In this document: one piece after another, positions 1 to 8,345 of the stretch
Layout: each line of letters begins with the position of its first letter
How positions within the stretch are numbered: the stretch's first letter is position 1
Assembly (NCBI RefSeq): GCF_015265435.1
Contig: NZ_JABJWH010000015.1
Location: 1-64,000 of the forward strand
Length of the DNA stretch: 64,000 bases
From: Alloalcanivorax profundimaris
Lineage (GTDB): Bacteria > Pseudomonadota > Gammaproteobacteria > Pseudomonadales > Alcanivoracaceae
Direction of reading: 5' to 3'
Translations under genes and position numbers: made by a program
The notes under the pieces: model-generated
Databases searched by the model: none
The model's input: the letters and a program-made list of their open reading frames with translations, nothing else
Told to the model about the DNA's origin: nothing

Positions 1-43
1 TTGGGAAGTCACCGCGACAGCGCTGAATCGCCTGATACCTCAG
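1..43 (-). CDS. IS3-family transposase OrfB, first codons only
   Basis: Beyond the OrfA end the minus strand reads RYQAIQRCRGDFP in a different frame. This resembles the start of IS3-family OrfB integrases, which typically begin with a Y-x-(A/F)-I-Q segment ahead of the DDE core. Only about 14 codons are present and the true start codon is unclear. The DDE domain is outside the window. Confidence 0.45.
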   Translation of the reverse strand, partial: MRYQAIQRCRGDFP

Positions 44-332
44 GACGACTCCTTGGCGAAGAACACTGCCGCTTCGCGCAAAAATCACGTTCCTTCTTCA
101 CGCGCGCCAGTTCTCGCTTGAGACCGGCCACTTCTTCATCCCTGGGCGACCCGGAGCCTCTGAACGCCTTGTCGGTCGACTCATCCGCTTCCCGACGCCA
201 ACGGGTCAGCAGATTAGGATTGATGCCGATCTCCAGCGCCACCTGGCGGCAGCTCACACCGGGTTGGCGGGTCAGGGCGATGGCTTCCCGTTTGAATTCG
301 GGGCTGTATCTTCTGCGTTTGTTCATGAACAC
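9..332 (-). pseudogene. IS3-family transposase OrfA, frame-slipped at the C-terminus
   Basis: OrfA is the helix-turn-helix DNA-binding subunit of IS3-family transposases. The N-terminus MFMNKRRRYSPEFKREAI and the motif NPNLLTRWRREAD are typical of the family's HTH region. Residues 71-86 form the usual charged leucine-zipper segment ending KKERDF. After that the frame reads CAKRQCSSP, whereas a one-base backward shift at a run of five T restores LREAAVFFAKESS followed by a stop at 40-42, which is the canonical end of this OrfA type. The gene therefore appears to have lost one T. A programmed frameshift at the T-run is possible but would be an unusual place for it. Confidence 0.75.
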
Positions 333-389
333 TCCTTTGGCACAGTGTGCCTCTTTTTAGAAGTGTCCGCAGTAACGGGGTAGAACCCA

Positions 390-777
390 GGCGGATCGCT
401 GGCTTCTAAGGCGCGCCACAGGTCTGATTTCTTAGAAGTAATTATTGAGGCTCGAAACCGGGCTCTAAGGCTCTTTGAGTCGACCGTGCGGCCAGAAAAT
501 GCTTACTAATCAATGCGTAGCCGTGGTCCGACCCCGGTAGCCGCCGATAGCCGGACGCGAGCAAGCCTACACATTCCCGGGCGCGCATCTCTTACAGCGT
601 CTGTGCGTGTCCGTTTTCGCCAGTGTCCCCGTTAATGGCGCGCGCTTTCCATACCCTGAATAGGGGAGGGAGGCGTGGCAATAAGGTAGATATCCTAACA
701 AAAAACACACCCCGTCCGAGATGCATAAATACAATATTTTTGCAGATAACGACGCCCACCGGTTGGAGGCCAACGTC
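390..777. other. Intergenic region between the IS end and the first lipoprotein gene
   Basis: I see no convincing gene in these bases. The stretch holds one copy of a dispersed repeat (about 497-539) that recurs near 5.85 kb and 6.07 kb. It ends with the ribosome-binding site GGAGG at 765-769 for the next gene. Base composition is visibly less GC-rich than the region after 3.7 kb. Confidence 0.6.
497..539 (+). repeat. Dispersed repeat, copy 1 (CGTGGTCCGACCCCGGT core)
   Basis: About 42 bases here align with 6053-6093: both contain a GCTTA-type segment, a TCA(A/G) segment and an identical 18-base core CCGTGGTCCGACCCCGGT. A third copy lies inverted at 5846-5875. All three are intergenic. The function is unknown; the spacing and orientation suggest a repetitive extragenic element rather than an operator. 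Confidence 0.7.
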
Positions 778-2781
778 GTGCCCTTGTTGCCGCGAAATTT
801 TCCGCTGAACCTCAAGTTGTCAAGCCGCATTGGTTTGATGATGCTGTGCCCGCTAGTGCTGGTGAACTGCGATTGCGCCTACAGGCCCCCGGCAATTCAC
901 TTGAGCTGTCAGGCATCGGCCTGCTCGATGGAAGATGATCGTTGCACCATCGACATGGAATTCGTGGCCCACAATGCGATTAATCTGGATAACGAGTTGG
1001 TCTCCGTGCTGCCGATGGGAAATGATGCCTATATCGACTACCGCACAGTGACTCGCGGCCAGGGAGAAAATGATTACCCGCATAGAGTTTATCGGTACAC
1101 CTATGCGTTCAACCCGGCGGATGCGGTTGATGGTGTGATGGGTTACGCCGCGACCGTGCGTTCCAAGAGTGATGGCAGTCAGCAAACCTGCGCCGACGAA
1201 ATTCAGGTGAAGGGCGCCGGAGATTTTCTTACGGTGGCGCTTGAGTCGCCCGAGCTGGTTCTGGACACCGAGAGCGGATCGGTGCCCTTGCCGGAGTATA
1301 TGGTCGGAGGAACAAACACCGCTCCAGTGGACGCCGTATGGTCCGCCAACGGCCCAGACTGGGAAATCATAGAGGGCGAATCGGACCCGCCCCGACTGAA
1401 CTATGCGGGTACGGCTCTGGAAGCCAGCAGTCCCCGTGCCGCGACCTTGACGGTATCCACGGCGGGGCCCTACGGCGTAACAGTATCCGAGTCGGTCGCC
1501 CTGTCTGCCCGCTATGTCTATTCGGCGCTGACACTGAGCCAGAGCTATGCGCTGCCGGGGGACGAGATCAGTGCTACCTATAGCAGTGGGGCGGGCGGTG
1601 AGGAGCAGGACGGCACGGCGATCTGGACGCTTTTGCTGACCGGGGAAAACGGACAAGCGTCGGACAGAACCTCGGCGCTGCGGACCACGGCGACCCCGAA
1701 TGAAAGAGTCTTCACCGCCGACGAAGTGGGGCGCTATACCATCAAACGAACGGAGGCCGCCGACGGCGACACCGTGACGGAGACCGCGCTGAGCGACGCC
1801 ATTACGGTACTCGAACCCCTCCTCAACATTATCGTCAGCCCGGGGGCCGAGGACATCAATCGCGGCGAACCCGTGCGCTTTGATGCCAGTGGCTCCACGG
1901 TGCCGCCAGGGGCGGAAATCGGTTGGCGGGTGACTGCCAGGCCCGAGGGGAGCAGTGCATGGATGGAATACCTCGATACGGTTGGTAAGCAGGCAACACT
2001 GACTCCGGATGTGATGGAAGGGAGCTATACCGTCGAGGCGCAGCTGTCGATTCCCTCCCTGATGGAGCCGCTGACCAGAAGCCGGACATTCACGTTTGTG
2101 TCCACGCCGGTCGCCGGTCCGGCGACGGACGAGACGGACTACCTGGTGGGCGAGGAGGTCTCTTTCGATCTGACGGCCTCGGACTACCCGAGTGGCTCCT
2201 CCTTCAGGTACACCCTGAGTGGCGCGCCGGAAGGGAGCAGCGCGGAGCTCCTGCTCTCCAGTGATGGCACGCGGGCCAGCCTGCTAACCGATGTCGCGGG
2301 GGTTTACCAGATCGAGCTGACCATCACCAATGCCGAAGGGGAAACGTCCAGCCACACCACATCCATCACCGCGGAAGAATCCAATGCGGTAGCCCTGACG
2401 CTGGCCAGCGATCTACCTGTGGTGGATGACGATGGCGACATCCAGATGATTCTGATCGGCATCGACGAGGACAACCGGTTAACGGCAAGAGCCGGGGAGC
2501 AGGTGTTGGGGCCGTATACCGCGCTGTTCCTGCAAGGGTATTGGGAAAGTGAGGATACCGCCAACCTTTACGACAGCGCGGGCGAGCGCTTCGAAATGGT
2601 GAACGAAGAGAGTGGCGTGCTGCTTGACGAGAATGTCGAACATATCATTCAACTGCGACGGGACGATGGCATTTACTTTCAGGTGCGGTTGAGGTTCGAG
2701 GCCGGTGATCTGGAGGGGGATGCAACGGTCACCAGCCTGAGTGGTTATAACTGTGGCGAGTCGCTGAGTCACTGTCCTTGA
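778..2781 (+). CDS. Secreted lipoprotein with PKD/Ig-like beta-sandwich domains
   Basis: The GTG at 778 is chosen because GGAGG sits 8 bases upstream (765-769). An upstream ATG at 721 lacks this and would give an over-long signal. From 778 the protein is 667 residues. A basic segment (NLKLSSR) and hydrophobic stretch lead to a lipobox LVNC with the acylated Cys at residue 31. The rest is extracellular-type sequence with repeated beta-sandwich character: blocks containing GEPVRFDASGS and GEEVSFDLTASD followed by a YTVEA or YQIELTITN strand look like PKD or Ig-like domains in tandem over roughly residues 340-530. It is probably an outer-membrane surface protein. No enzymatic motif was recognised. 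It is followed closely by a second lipoprotein gene, and both lie beside an IS in lower-GC DNA, which suggests transfer. Confidence 0.7.
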   Translation: MPLLPRNFPLNLKLSSRIGLMMLCPLVLVNCDCAYRPPAIHLSCQASACSMEDDRCTIDMEFVAHNAINLDNELVSVLPMGNDAYIDYRTVTRGQGENDYPHRVYRYTYAFNPADAVDGVMGYAATVRSKSDGSQQTCADEIQVKGAGDFLTVALESPELVLDTESGSVPLPEYMVGGTNTAPVDAVWSANGPDWEIIEGESDPPRLNYAGTALEASSPRAATLTVSTAGPYGVTVSESVALSARYVYSALTLSQSYALPGDEISATYSSGAGGEEQDGTAIWTLLLTGENGQASDRTSALRTTATPNERVFTADEVGRYTIKRTEAADGDTVTETALSDAITVLEPLLNIIVSPGAEDINRGEPVRFDASGSTVPPGAEIGWRVTARPEGSSAWMEYLDTVGKQATLTPDVMEGSYTVEAQLSIPSLMEPLTRSRTFTFVSTPVAGPATDETDYLVGEEVSFDLTASDYPSGSSFRYTLSGAPEGSSAELLLSSDGTRASLLTDVAGVYQIELTITNAEGETSSHTTSITAEESNAVALTLASDLPVVDDDGDIQMILIGIDEDNRLTARAGEQVLGPYTALFLQGYWESEDTANLYDSAGERFEMVNEESGVLLDENVEHIIQLRRDDGIYFQVRLRFEAGDLEGDATVTSLSGYNCGESLSHCP

Positions 2782-2831
2782 ATCTTGTCCTTGAGCGGAC
2801 AGGCATCGGCCAACGAGATCGGGTTAATAAG

Positions 2832-3704
2832 ATGAAAGGCATCATACTGGTACTATCGATAATCGTGCTGCTCCCCGCTTTGTGGGGGTGCGAAGAAGAT
2901 GCATACAGCCCCCCGGATGACGGCGAGGCGGTGGAACCCGGGCCGGGTCCTGGTCTCCAGATTTCCGATGTTGAGTTGACGCCGGAACAACAGGACTTGC
3001 TGGTCCTGATCGAGAACAATATTCAGAATAACAACTACGGCACGGCGGCGACGGATATCGTCAAGCTGCTCGAGGCGCACCCCGGCAGCGACCAGGTTAA
3101 ACGGTTGTATTCCGACGTGCTCGCCATGCAGTCGGGGATTACGCCCTCGGAGTTCGCCATCGCCATCGGCGCTCGCCCCATACAAGTCCGCAACGAGGAT
3201 GGCGAATGGGTTGAGAAGACTTCCACGATTTCGTTTGTCGATAGTCTGGTTGGCCTGGCCAATGTCGAGGACAGCGATGACTATCGGGTGCGCTTTCTGA
3301 ACGGACGCCATGCCTTGGAACTGCGCCTGCAGGATAAAGCTATCTCGGAACTGCCTTCCCGGGAGCAGGCCGACATCGGCGCCATGGCGACCATCCATGC
3401 GACCCGCCTCGCCTACGCCGCGGTGGGCGGAGAGGAAAGCGCCGAAAGCCTGCACAGCGCGCAAGCACTGCAGGCCGCTCTGGAAGAGCATCTGCCCGAA
3501 GTCGACGAAGAGTTGACGGAGACACTAAGGGTCGTGGCCCAAACCTCGGGCGCCGTGCAGCAGCACTACCCGATTCGGGAAGTGGACGAGAACCCGATCC
3601 GTATGTCTCTGGCAAGGAATGCCTTCGCGAATGCCATGCTGGATGACAACGAACTTTCCACCGAGGAACTGGTGGAACTCGTCCTTTTCGCCCCGGGTTT
3701 ATAG
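2832..3704 (+). CDS. Lipoprotein of unknown function
   Basis: The frame is open further upstream, but ATG 2832 gives a clean type II signal (MKGIILVLSIIVLLPALWGC) with the acylated Cys at residue 20. The 290-residue protein has a short Pro/Gly-rich linker (about residues 25-42), then an apparently all-helical body. The segment around residues 50-85 (LVLIENNIQNNNYGTAATDI, then LLEAHPGSDQVKRLYSD) looks like a TPR-type helical pair. The gene starts 50 bases after the preceding lipoprotein gene and is likely co-transcribed with it. The two could form one surface assembly, but that is inference. No ribosome-binding site is obvious. Confidence 0.65.
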   Translation: MKGIILVLSIIVLLPALWGCEEDAYSPPDDGEAVEPGPGPGLQISDVELTPEQQDLLVLIENNIQNNNYGTAATDIVKLLEAHPGSDQVKRLYSDVLAMQSGITPSEFAIAIGARPIQVRNEDGEWVEKTSTISFVDSLVGLANVEDSDDYRVRFLNGRHALELRLQDKAISELPSREQADIGAMATIHATRLAYAAVGGEESAESLHSAQALQAALEEHLPEVDEELTETLRVVAQTSGAVQQHYPIREVDENPIRMSLARNAFANAMLDDNELSTEELVELVLFAPGL

Positions 3705-3757
3705 ACGCCTTGCAGGCGCGCCGCAGGCCCAGGCCCGCGGCGGCCCGATGTGTCCGT

Positions 3758-3970
3758 TTACTCTGCCTTGTCCAGGGTGCTTTCCTTATGCGCCGCGATG
3801 TGATCCGTCTTGTCACTCTTGATTTCGTATTGCGGCTCGTCTTTCGAAGCGCGGCGGGTGTGGCCTTTGTAGTCGAAGTCCTGAGTGTGCACTTTAATGA
3901 TCTTGCCGCTGACCCGGCCCGCTTCGGAATTCCAGGTAACGTGGTCTCCGACCGTGAACTTGTGGTTCAT
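3758..3970 (-). CDS. Small Tudor-like protein, DUF2945 / hypervirulence-associated family
   Basis: This 70-residue protein starts at ATG 3970. The N-terminal half (KFTVGDHVTWNSEAGRVSG, then KIIKVH) is the SH3/Tudor-like barrel characteristic of the DUF2945 (HVA1 TUDOR) family. The C-terminal half (DEPQYEIKSDKTDHIAAHK) carries the family's typical P-x-Y-x-(I/V)-K-S-D pattern. Length matches the family. Members are cytoplasmic and functionally undefined. The frame extends upstream, but that part is antisense to nothing useful and has no initiation signal. The neighbour upstream on the same strand starts beyond 3988. Confidence 0.8.
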   Translation of the reverse strand: MNHKFTVGDHVTWNSEAGRVSGKIIKVHTQDFDYKGHTRRASKDEPQYEIKSDKTDHIAAHKESTLDKAE

Positions 3971-3987
3971 GGCGTTTGCTCCTGGAA

Positions 3988-5295
3988 TCACCGGGCCTGC
4001 CCGGTAGGGGTGACGCGCCAGATGGTGTTGGACAGGTCGTCGGCGATGATCACGGCGCCTTCCGGGTCCACGGTGACGCCCACCGGGCGGCCACGGGCCT
4101 TGCCGTCGTCGCTGAGGAAGCCGGTGGCGAAGTCCACCGGGTCGCCGGCGGGTTCGCCGTTCTGGAAGGGCACAAACACCACCTTGAAGCCCACCGGGTC
4201 GCTGCGGTTCCAACTGCCGTGCTGGCCGACGAAGGCGCCTTCGGCGAAGTCGCCGCCCACGGCGGAGTTGGAGAAGTCCACGCCCAGCGCCGCCACGTGG
4301 GAGCCCAGCGCATAGTCCGGTTTGATGGCCTGCTCGACCCTCTCCGGTTTGGGCGGTTTGACCCGGGTGTCCTCGTTCTGGCCCCAGTAGCTGTAAGGCC
4401 AGCCATAGAAAGCGCCTTCCTTCACCGAGGTCAGATAGTCCGGCACCAGGTTGGGACCGATCTCATCCCGCTCATTGGCCACCGCCCACAGCTCGCCGGT
4501 GTCCGGCTGGATGGTCAGGGCAGTGGGGTTGCGCAGGCCGGTGGCGAAGGGGCGGTGCAGGCCGGTTTCCGCTTCGATCTGCCAGACCATGGCGCGGTCT
4601 TCTTCCAGTTCCATGCCGCGCTCACCGATGTTGCTGTTGGAGCCGATCCCCACGTACAGGAAGCGACCATCCGGGCCGGCGGTCATGGCCTTGGTCCAGT
4701 GGTGGTTGATCACCGCGGGCAGGTCGGTGACCTTTTCCGGTGCGCCGTTGGCCCGGGTCTGGCCCTCCTCGTAATCGAAGCGCACCAGCGTGCCCTGGTT
4801 GGCCACGTACAGGTTGCCGTCGATCAGAGCGAGGCCGTAGGGAGCGTCCAGGTTGTCGGCGAACACGCCTTGCTGTTCATAGCGACCGTCGCCGTCCTCA
4901 TCGCGCAGCAGGGTCAGGCGGTCGCCGCCTTGCACCGCGCTCTTGCCCTGCTTCTTGATGTAGCCGGCGATCAGGTCCTTGGGCCGCAGGGTCGGAGCGT
5001 GGCCGCCGGAGCCTTCCGCCACCAGGATATCGCCGTTGGGCAGCACCAGGGTTTGGCGCGGGATTTTCAGATCGGTGGCGATGGCCTCGATCTGGTAGCC
5101 GTCCGGCACGGTGGGCTTCTGATCGCCCCATTCCGCCGGCTTTGAGATGTTCATATTGGGCAGCAGACCACGCCGAGGCGCTGGCAGTTGGGGATCGGCG
5201 CCGTGCTGAGCGGCGGGCTCAACCTGTTTTTCGCCGCCGCAGGCGGTCAGAGCGAACAGCAAAGGAAGCGACAGCAGGGGGATGGCGTACCGCAT
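3988..5295 (-). CDS. PQQ-dependent sugar dehydrogenase / sorbosone dehydrogenase-like lipoprotein
   Basis: The 435-residue product begins with a lipoprotein signal (FALTACGG, acylated Cys at residue 19). The remainder is a six-bladed beta-propeller of the soluble quinoprotein glucose/L-sorbosone dehydrogenase family. Supporting motifs include IPRQTLVLPNGDILVAEGSG, LDAPYGLALIDGNLYVANQG, FLYVGIGSNSNIGERG, TGLRNPTALTIQPDTGELW and HGSWNRSDPVG. Such proteins oxidise sugars or other alcohols in the periplasm using PQQ and pass electrons to the respiratory chain. The substrate cannot be read from sequence. The stop of the upstream membrane protein gene (5297) is one base from this ATG, so the two are co-transcribed; that partner may be a membrane anchor or electron conduit. 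Confidence 0.85.
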   Translation of the reverse strand: MRYAIPLLSLPLLFALTACGGEKQVEPAAQHGADPQLPAPRRGLLPNMNISKPAEWGDQKPTVPDGYQIEAIATDLKIPRQTLVLPNGDILVAEGSGGHAPTLRPKDLIAGYIKKQGKSAVQGGDRLTLLRDEDGDGRYEQQGVFADNLDAPYGLALIDGNLYVANQGTLVRFDYEEGQTRANGAPEKVTDLPAVINHHWTKAMTAGPDGRFLYVGIGSNSNIGERGMELEEDRAMVWQIEAETGLHRPFATGLRNPTALTIQPDTGELWAVANERDEIGPNLVPDYLTSVKEGAFYGWPYSYWGQNEDTRVKPPKPERVEQAIKPDYALGSHVAALGVDFSNSAVGGDFAEGAFVGQHGSWNRSDPVGFKVVFVPFQNGEPAGDPVDFATGFLSDDGKARGRPVGVTVDPEGAVIIADDLSNTIWRVTPTGQAR

Positions 5296-5296
5296 G

Positions 5297-5737
5297 TTAT
5301 TTCACTCCTCCACGCAGACCTGAGTAGCCGACCAGGCTCGCCACCAGGGCCAGCACCGTCACGATCACCGACAGCCACAAACCCGCGGGCATGGCCGCCC
5401 AGGCGTCTTTGGCATGCACCAGCGCGTTAATAAAGCCGAGTACCCACATCACCAGCAGCACGACGAAATACACGGCGTGCCTCGCGGTGCGGGCCGGGCC
5501 GCTGATCACCCATTCGATCAGCGCCCACAGCAACGCGAAGCCGCCACCCACCAGGGCGCCGGCAATCAGCCAGGAAGCGAAATTGGTCCACTGCACCTGG
5601 TAGCTGTTGAAGTAGGCCCAATCGCTGAGCAGGGCGCCCAGAAACAGGGGCAGAGGAAAGGCAAGCAGAATGGCATGCAGCGGATGCAGCGCACGCTCAT
5701 ACGTTGTTCGATGTGTGTCGACCATGGCGGTTCTCAA
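5297..5737 (-). CDS. DUF2231-family membrane protein
   Basis: This 146-residue integral membrane protein has four predicted transmembrane segments (about residues 20-42, 52-76, 85-106 and 117-140). The opening RALHPLHAILLAFPLPLFLGALLSD pattern, split here as HPLHAILLAFPL, is the signature of the DUF2231 family, in which the His residues are conserved and haem or electron-transfer roles have been suggested. It lies immediately upstream of and one base from the PQQ-dehydrogenase-like gene, a pairing common in proteobacteria. The shared operon supports a role linked to that dehydrogenase, though this is inference. Confidence 0.8.
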   Translation of the reverse strand: MRTAMVDTHRTTYERALHPLHAILLAFPLPLFLGALLSDWAYFNSYQVQWTNFASWLIAGALVGGGFALLWALIEWVISGPARTARHAVYFVVLLVMWVLGFINALVHAKDAWAAMPAGLWLSVIVTVLALVASLVGYSGLRGGVK

Positions 5738-5845
5738 GTCCTTTGACGATTACCCGATGACCCGCATCTTCCAGCCCCACCGTGAACGCGGAAAGAACCG
5801 GACCGGCCAACCCCGACCATTTTGACCACTCTTTACATTCACCCT

Positions 5846-5875
5846 GCGGGGTCGGACCACGCTAAGTTGCTGACG
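5846..5875 (-). repeat. Dispersed repeat, copy 2 (inverted)
   Basis: On the minus strand this reads TCAGCAACTTAGCGTGGTCC then GACCCCG. It differs from copy 3 (6065-6092) at only three of 28 positions. Together with copy 3 it forms an inverted pair separated by about 180 bases. Confidence 0.75.
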
Positions 5876-6052
5876 TTAAAGGCCCTGTGCCCCCAAAACG
5901 GTCGTATTCCGGGCCTTAAGTGCGTGTTTTCACCCTCGGAAATCGCCGCCTGGGGGCCCGGGTCTGAATCGCCTGGGGCCTCTGCCTTAGCCGCCGTTTA
6001 AGAGGGTCAAAACCGCCGGCTAAGCGTCCCCAAAGGTGTTTCGCGGCAGCGA

Positions 6053-6093
6053 AACGCTTATAAATCAGCAAGTAACCGTGGTCCGACCCCGGT
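6053..6093 (+). repeat. Dispersed repeat, copy 3
   Basis: It reads TCAGCAAGTAACCGTGGTCC followed by GACCCCGGT, matching copies at 497-539 (same orientation) and 5846-5875 (inverted). It sits about 70 bases upstream of the ycaO start codon. Confidence 0.75.
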
Positions 6094-6161
6094 GGGGCGA
6101 CGGTTGGGGGGAAAATCTGGATAATGGCGCGCATTCGCGTCTCCGACTGGCTGTGCTCCCC

Positions 6162-8345
6162 ATGGAAATCAAGGTCAACTTCCTCGACAACCTCCGCCTG
6201 GAGGCCAAATTCGACGACTTCACCGTGGTCACCGACCAGCCGATCCGCTACAAGGGCGACGGTTCGGCGCCGAGCCCGTTCGATTATTTCCTGGCGTCGT
6301 CGGCGTTGTGCGCGGCCTATTTCGTGCGGGTGTACTGCAAGGCGCGGGACATTCCCACGGAGAACATCCGGCTGTCGCAGAACAACATCGTCGACCCGGA
6401 GAACCGCTACAACCAGATTTTCCGCATACAGGTGGAGTTGCCGGAGGACATTTCCGACAAGGACCGGCAGGGCATTCTGCGTTCCATCGACCGCTGCACG
6501 GTGAAGAAGGTGGTGCAGACCGGGCCGGATTTCCAGATCGAGACCGTTGAGAACCTGGACGAGGACGCCCAGGCGCTGTTGGGGACCGGCCTGGATGATG
6601 GCGCGCGCACCTTTATCGAGGGCAAGGACCGGCCCCTGGAGGAGACCATCGCCACCATGAGCCGGGCGCTGGAAGCCCTGGGGATGAAGATCGAGATCGC
6701 CTCCTGGCGCAACATCGTGCCCCATGTGTGGTCGCTGCACATCCGCGACGCGGCGTCGCCCATGTGCTTCACCAACGGCAAGGGCGCCACCAAGGAGAGC
6801 GCCCTGTGCTCCGCGCTGGGCGAGTTCATCGAGCGGCTGAATTGCAACTTCTTCTACAACGATCAGTTCTTCGGCGAAGAGATCGCCAACGCCGACTTCG
6901 TGCATTACCCCAACGAACAATGGTTCCAGCCCGGCCCCGACGACGCACTGCCCGAAGGCATTCTGGACGACCACTGCCGGGCGATTTACGACCCGGACGG
7001 CGAGCTGCAAGGCTCGAATCTGATCGACACCAACTCCGGCCGGGTGGATCGCGGTATCTGCTCCTTGCCGTTCGAGCGCCGCTCCGACGGCGAGACCGTG
7101 TGGTTCCCCTCCAACCTGATCGAGAACCTGTTTCTCAGCAACGGCATGAGCGCCGGCAATACCCTGGCCGAGGCCCAGGTGCAGTGTCTGTCCGAAATCT
7201 TCGAGCGGGCGGTGAAAAAACGGATCATCGAGGAAGAGCTGGCGCTGCCGGACGTGCCGAAAGAGGTGCTGGCCAAGTACCCCAACCTGGTGGAAGGCGT
7301 CGAGGCGCTGGAGGCCCAGGGCTTCCCGGTGCTGGTCAAGGACGCTTCCCTGGGCGGGCAATTCCCGGTGGCCTGCGTGGCGCTGATGAACCCGCGCACC
7401 GGTGGCGTGTTCGTGTCGTTCGGGGCTCACCCGAGCATGGCGGTGGCGCTGGAACGCTCGCTCACCGAGCTGCTTCAAGGCCGCAGCTTCGAGGGGCTGA
7501 ATGACTTCCCGCCGCCCACCTTCAACAGCCTGGCGGTGACCGAGCCGAACAACTTCGTGGAGCACTTCATCGACTCCAGCGGCCTGGTGTCCTGGCGGTT
7601 CTTCAGCACCAAGGCGGACGTGGAATTTCACGAATGGGATTTTTCCGGAAGCACGCAGGAAGAAGCGGAGCGCCTGTTCGGCATCCTCGAGGACCTGGGC
7701 AAGGAGGTCTACACCGCCTCTTACCACGAGCTGGGCGCGCCGGCCTGCCGCATCCTGGTGCCGGGTTATTCCGAGGTCTACCCGGTGGAGGACCTGGTCT
7801 GGGACAACACCAACAAGGCGCTGGACTACCGCGAGGACATCCTCAACCTGCACCGCCTGGGCGATGACCAGCTCGCCGCCCTGTCGGAGCATCTGGAAGA
7901 AAGCCAGATCGACGACTACACCGACATCATCACGCTGATCGGCATCGAGTTCGACGAAAACACGGTCTGGGGCCAGCTCACCGTGCTGGAACTGAAGCTG
8001 CTTATCGACCTGGCACTGGGCCGCCACGAGGACGCCCTGGAGCGCACCGAGGCGTTCCTGCAGTTCAACGACAACACCGTGGAGCGCAACCTGTTCTACC
8101 GCGCCGTCAGCGCGGTGCTGGAAATCACCCTGGACGACGATCTGGAACTGGATGATTACCTGACCAGCCTGCGCCGCATGTATGGCGCGGAAACCATGGA
8201 TGATGTGGTCGGCGCCGTTGACGGCACCGTCCGCTTCCCGGGGCTCACTCCCACCAACATGCAGCTCGAAGGCCTGGACCGCCACCAACGCCTGATCGAA
8301 AGCTACAAAAAACTCCACGCCGCCCGTGCGGCGGCGGCGCGCTGA
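6162..8345 (+). CDS. ycaO: OsmC-YcaO fusion protein (YcaO cyclodehydratase family)
   Basis: The 727-residue product from ATG 6162 joins an OsmC/Ohr-like domain (about residues 1-140, with the APSPFDYFLASSALCAAY helix carrying the first OsmC Cys) to a full YcaO domain (about 165-727). The YcaO part closely follows E. coli YcaO: SLHIRDAASPMCFTNGKGAT, ALGEFIERLNCNFFYNDQF, GNTLAEAQVQCLSEIFERAV, SFGAHPSMAVALERSLTELL and HFIDSSGLVSW. YcaO domains bind ATP through acidic residues and activate peptide amide backbones; the E. coli type is implicated in beta-methylthiolation of ribosomal protein S12 with RimO. The OsmC fusion is a recurrent architecture in gammaproteobacteria. No peptide substrate gene or partner dehydrogenase is adjacent, so a housekeeping role fits better than RiPP biosynthesis. 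Confidence 0.92.
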   Translation: MEIKVNFLDNLRLEAKFDDFTVVTDQPIRYKGDGSAPSPFDYFLASSALCAAYFVRVYCKARDIPTENIRLSQNNIVDPENRYNQIFRIQVELPEDISDKDRQGILRSIDRCTVKKVVQTGPDFQIETVENLDEDAQALLGTGLDDGARTFIEGKDRPLEETIATMSRALEALGMKIEIASWRNIVPHVWSLHIRDAASPMCFTNGKGATKESALCSALGEFIERLNCNFFYNDQFFGEEIANADFVHYPNEQWFQPGPDDALPEGILDDHCRAIYDPDGELQGSNLIDTNSGRVDRGICSLPFERRSDGETVWFPSNLIENLFLSNGMSAGNTLAEAQVQCLSEIFERAVKKRIIEEELALPDVPKEVLAKYPNLVEGVEALEAQGFPVLVKDASLGGQFPVACVALMNPRTGGVFVSFGAHPSMAVALERSLTELLQGRSFEGLNDFPPPTFNSLAVTEPNNFVEHFIDSSGLVSWRFFSTKADVEFHEWDFSGSTQEEAERLFGILEDLGKEVYTASYHELGAPACRILVPGYSEVYPVEDLVWDNTNKALDYREDILNLHRLGDDQLAALSEHLEESQIDDYTDIITLIGIEFDENTVWGQLTVLELKLLIDLALGRHEDALERTEAFLQFNDNTVERNLFYRAVSAVLEITLDDDLELDDYLTSLRRMYGAETMDDVVGAVDGTVRFPGLTPTNMQLEGLDRHQRLIESYKKLHAARAAAAR

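Larger units (their letters stand above)
1..389 (-). mobile_element. IS3-family insertion sequence, partial, runs off the left edge
   Basis: One end of an IS3-family element lies here, oriented leftwards. It contains an OrfA-type transposase frame and the first codons of an OrfB-type frame. Read on the minus strand, the outer end begins TGGGTTCTACCCCG at 389, which fits the 5'-TG terminus of the family and resembles the ends of IS51-type members. The opposite end and most of OrfB lie outside the window, so target duplication cannot be checked. The OrfA frame carries a one-base slip, so this copy is probably inactive. The exact outer boundary is inferred. Confidence 0.75.
5738..6161. other. 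Intergenic region holding two inverted copies of a dispersed repeat
   Basis: No gene is supported in these 424 bases. The region lies between divergent genes (DUF2231 leftwards, ycaO rightwards) and must contain both promoters, but I could not define clear -35/-10 pairs. It carries two oppositely oriented copies of the CGTGGTCCGACCCC repeat about 180 bases apart. Confidence 0.6.

Noticed and set aside
721-777. ATG 721 as the start of the Ig-like lipoprotein
   Set aside because: It would place about 50 residues before the lipobox and has no ribosome-binding site; GTG 778 has GGAGG at the right distance.
3971-4213. N-terminal extension of the DUF2945 protein
   Set aside because: The extra 81 residues are antisense to the 3' end of the dehydrogenase-like gene and Arg-rich; the family starts at ATG 3970.
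5916-8318. An 800-codon open frame opposite ycaO
   Set aside because: The plus strand matches OsmC and YcaO over its full length; the opposite frame has no motif or ribosome-binding site.
6162-8345. YcaO as part of a RiPP biosynthetic cluster
   Set aside because: There is no precursor peptide, dehydrogenase or transporter next to it, and it matches the housekeeping E. coli YcaO with an OsmC fusion.
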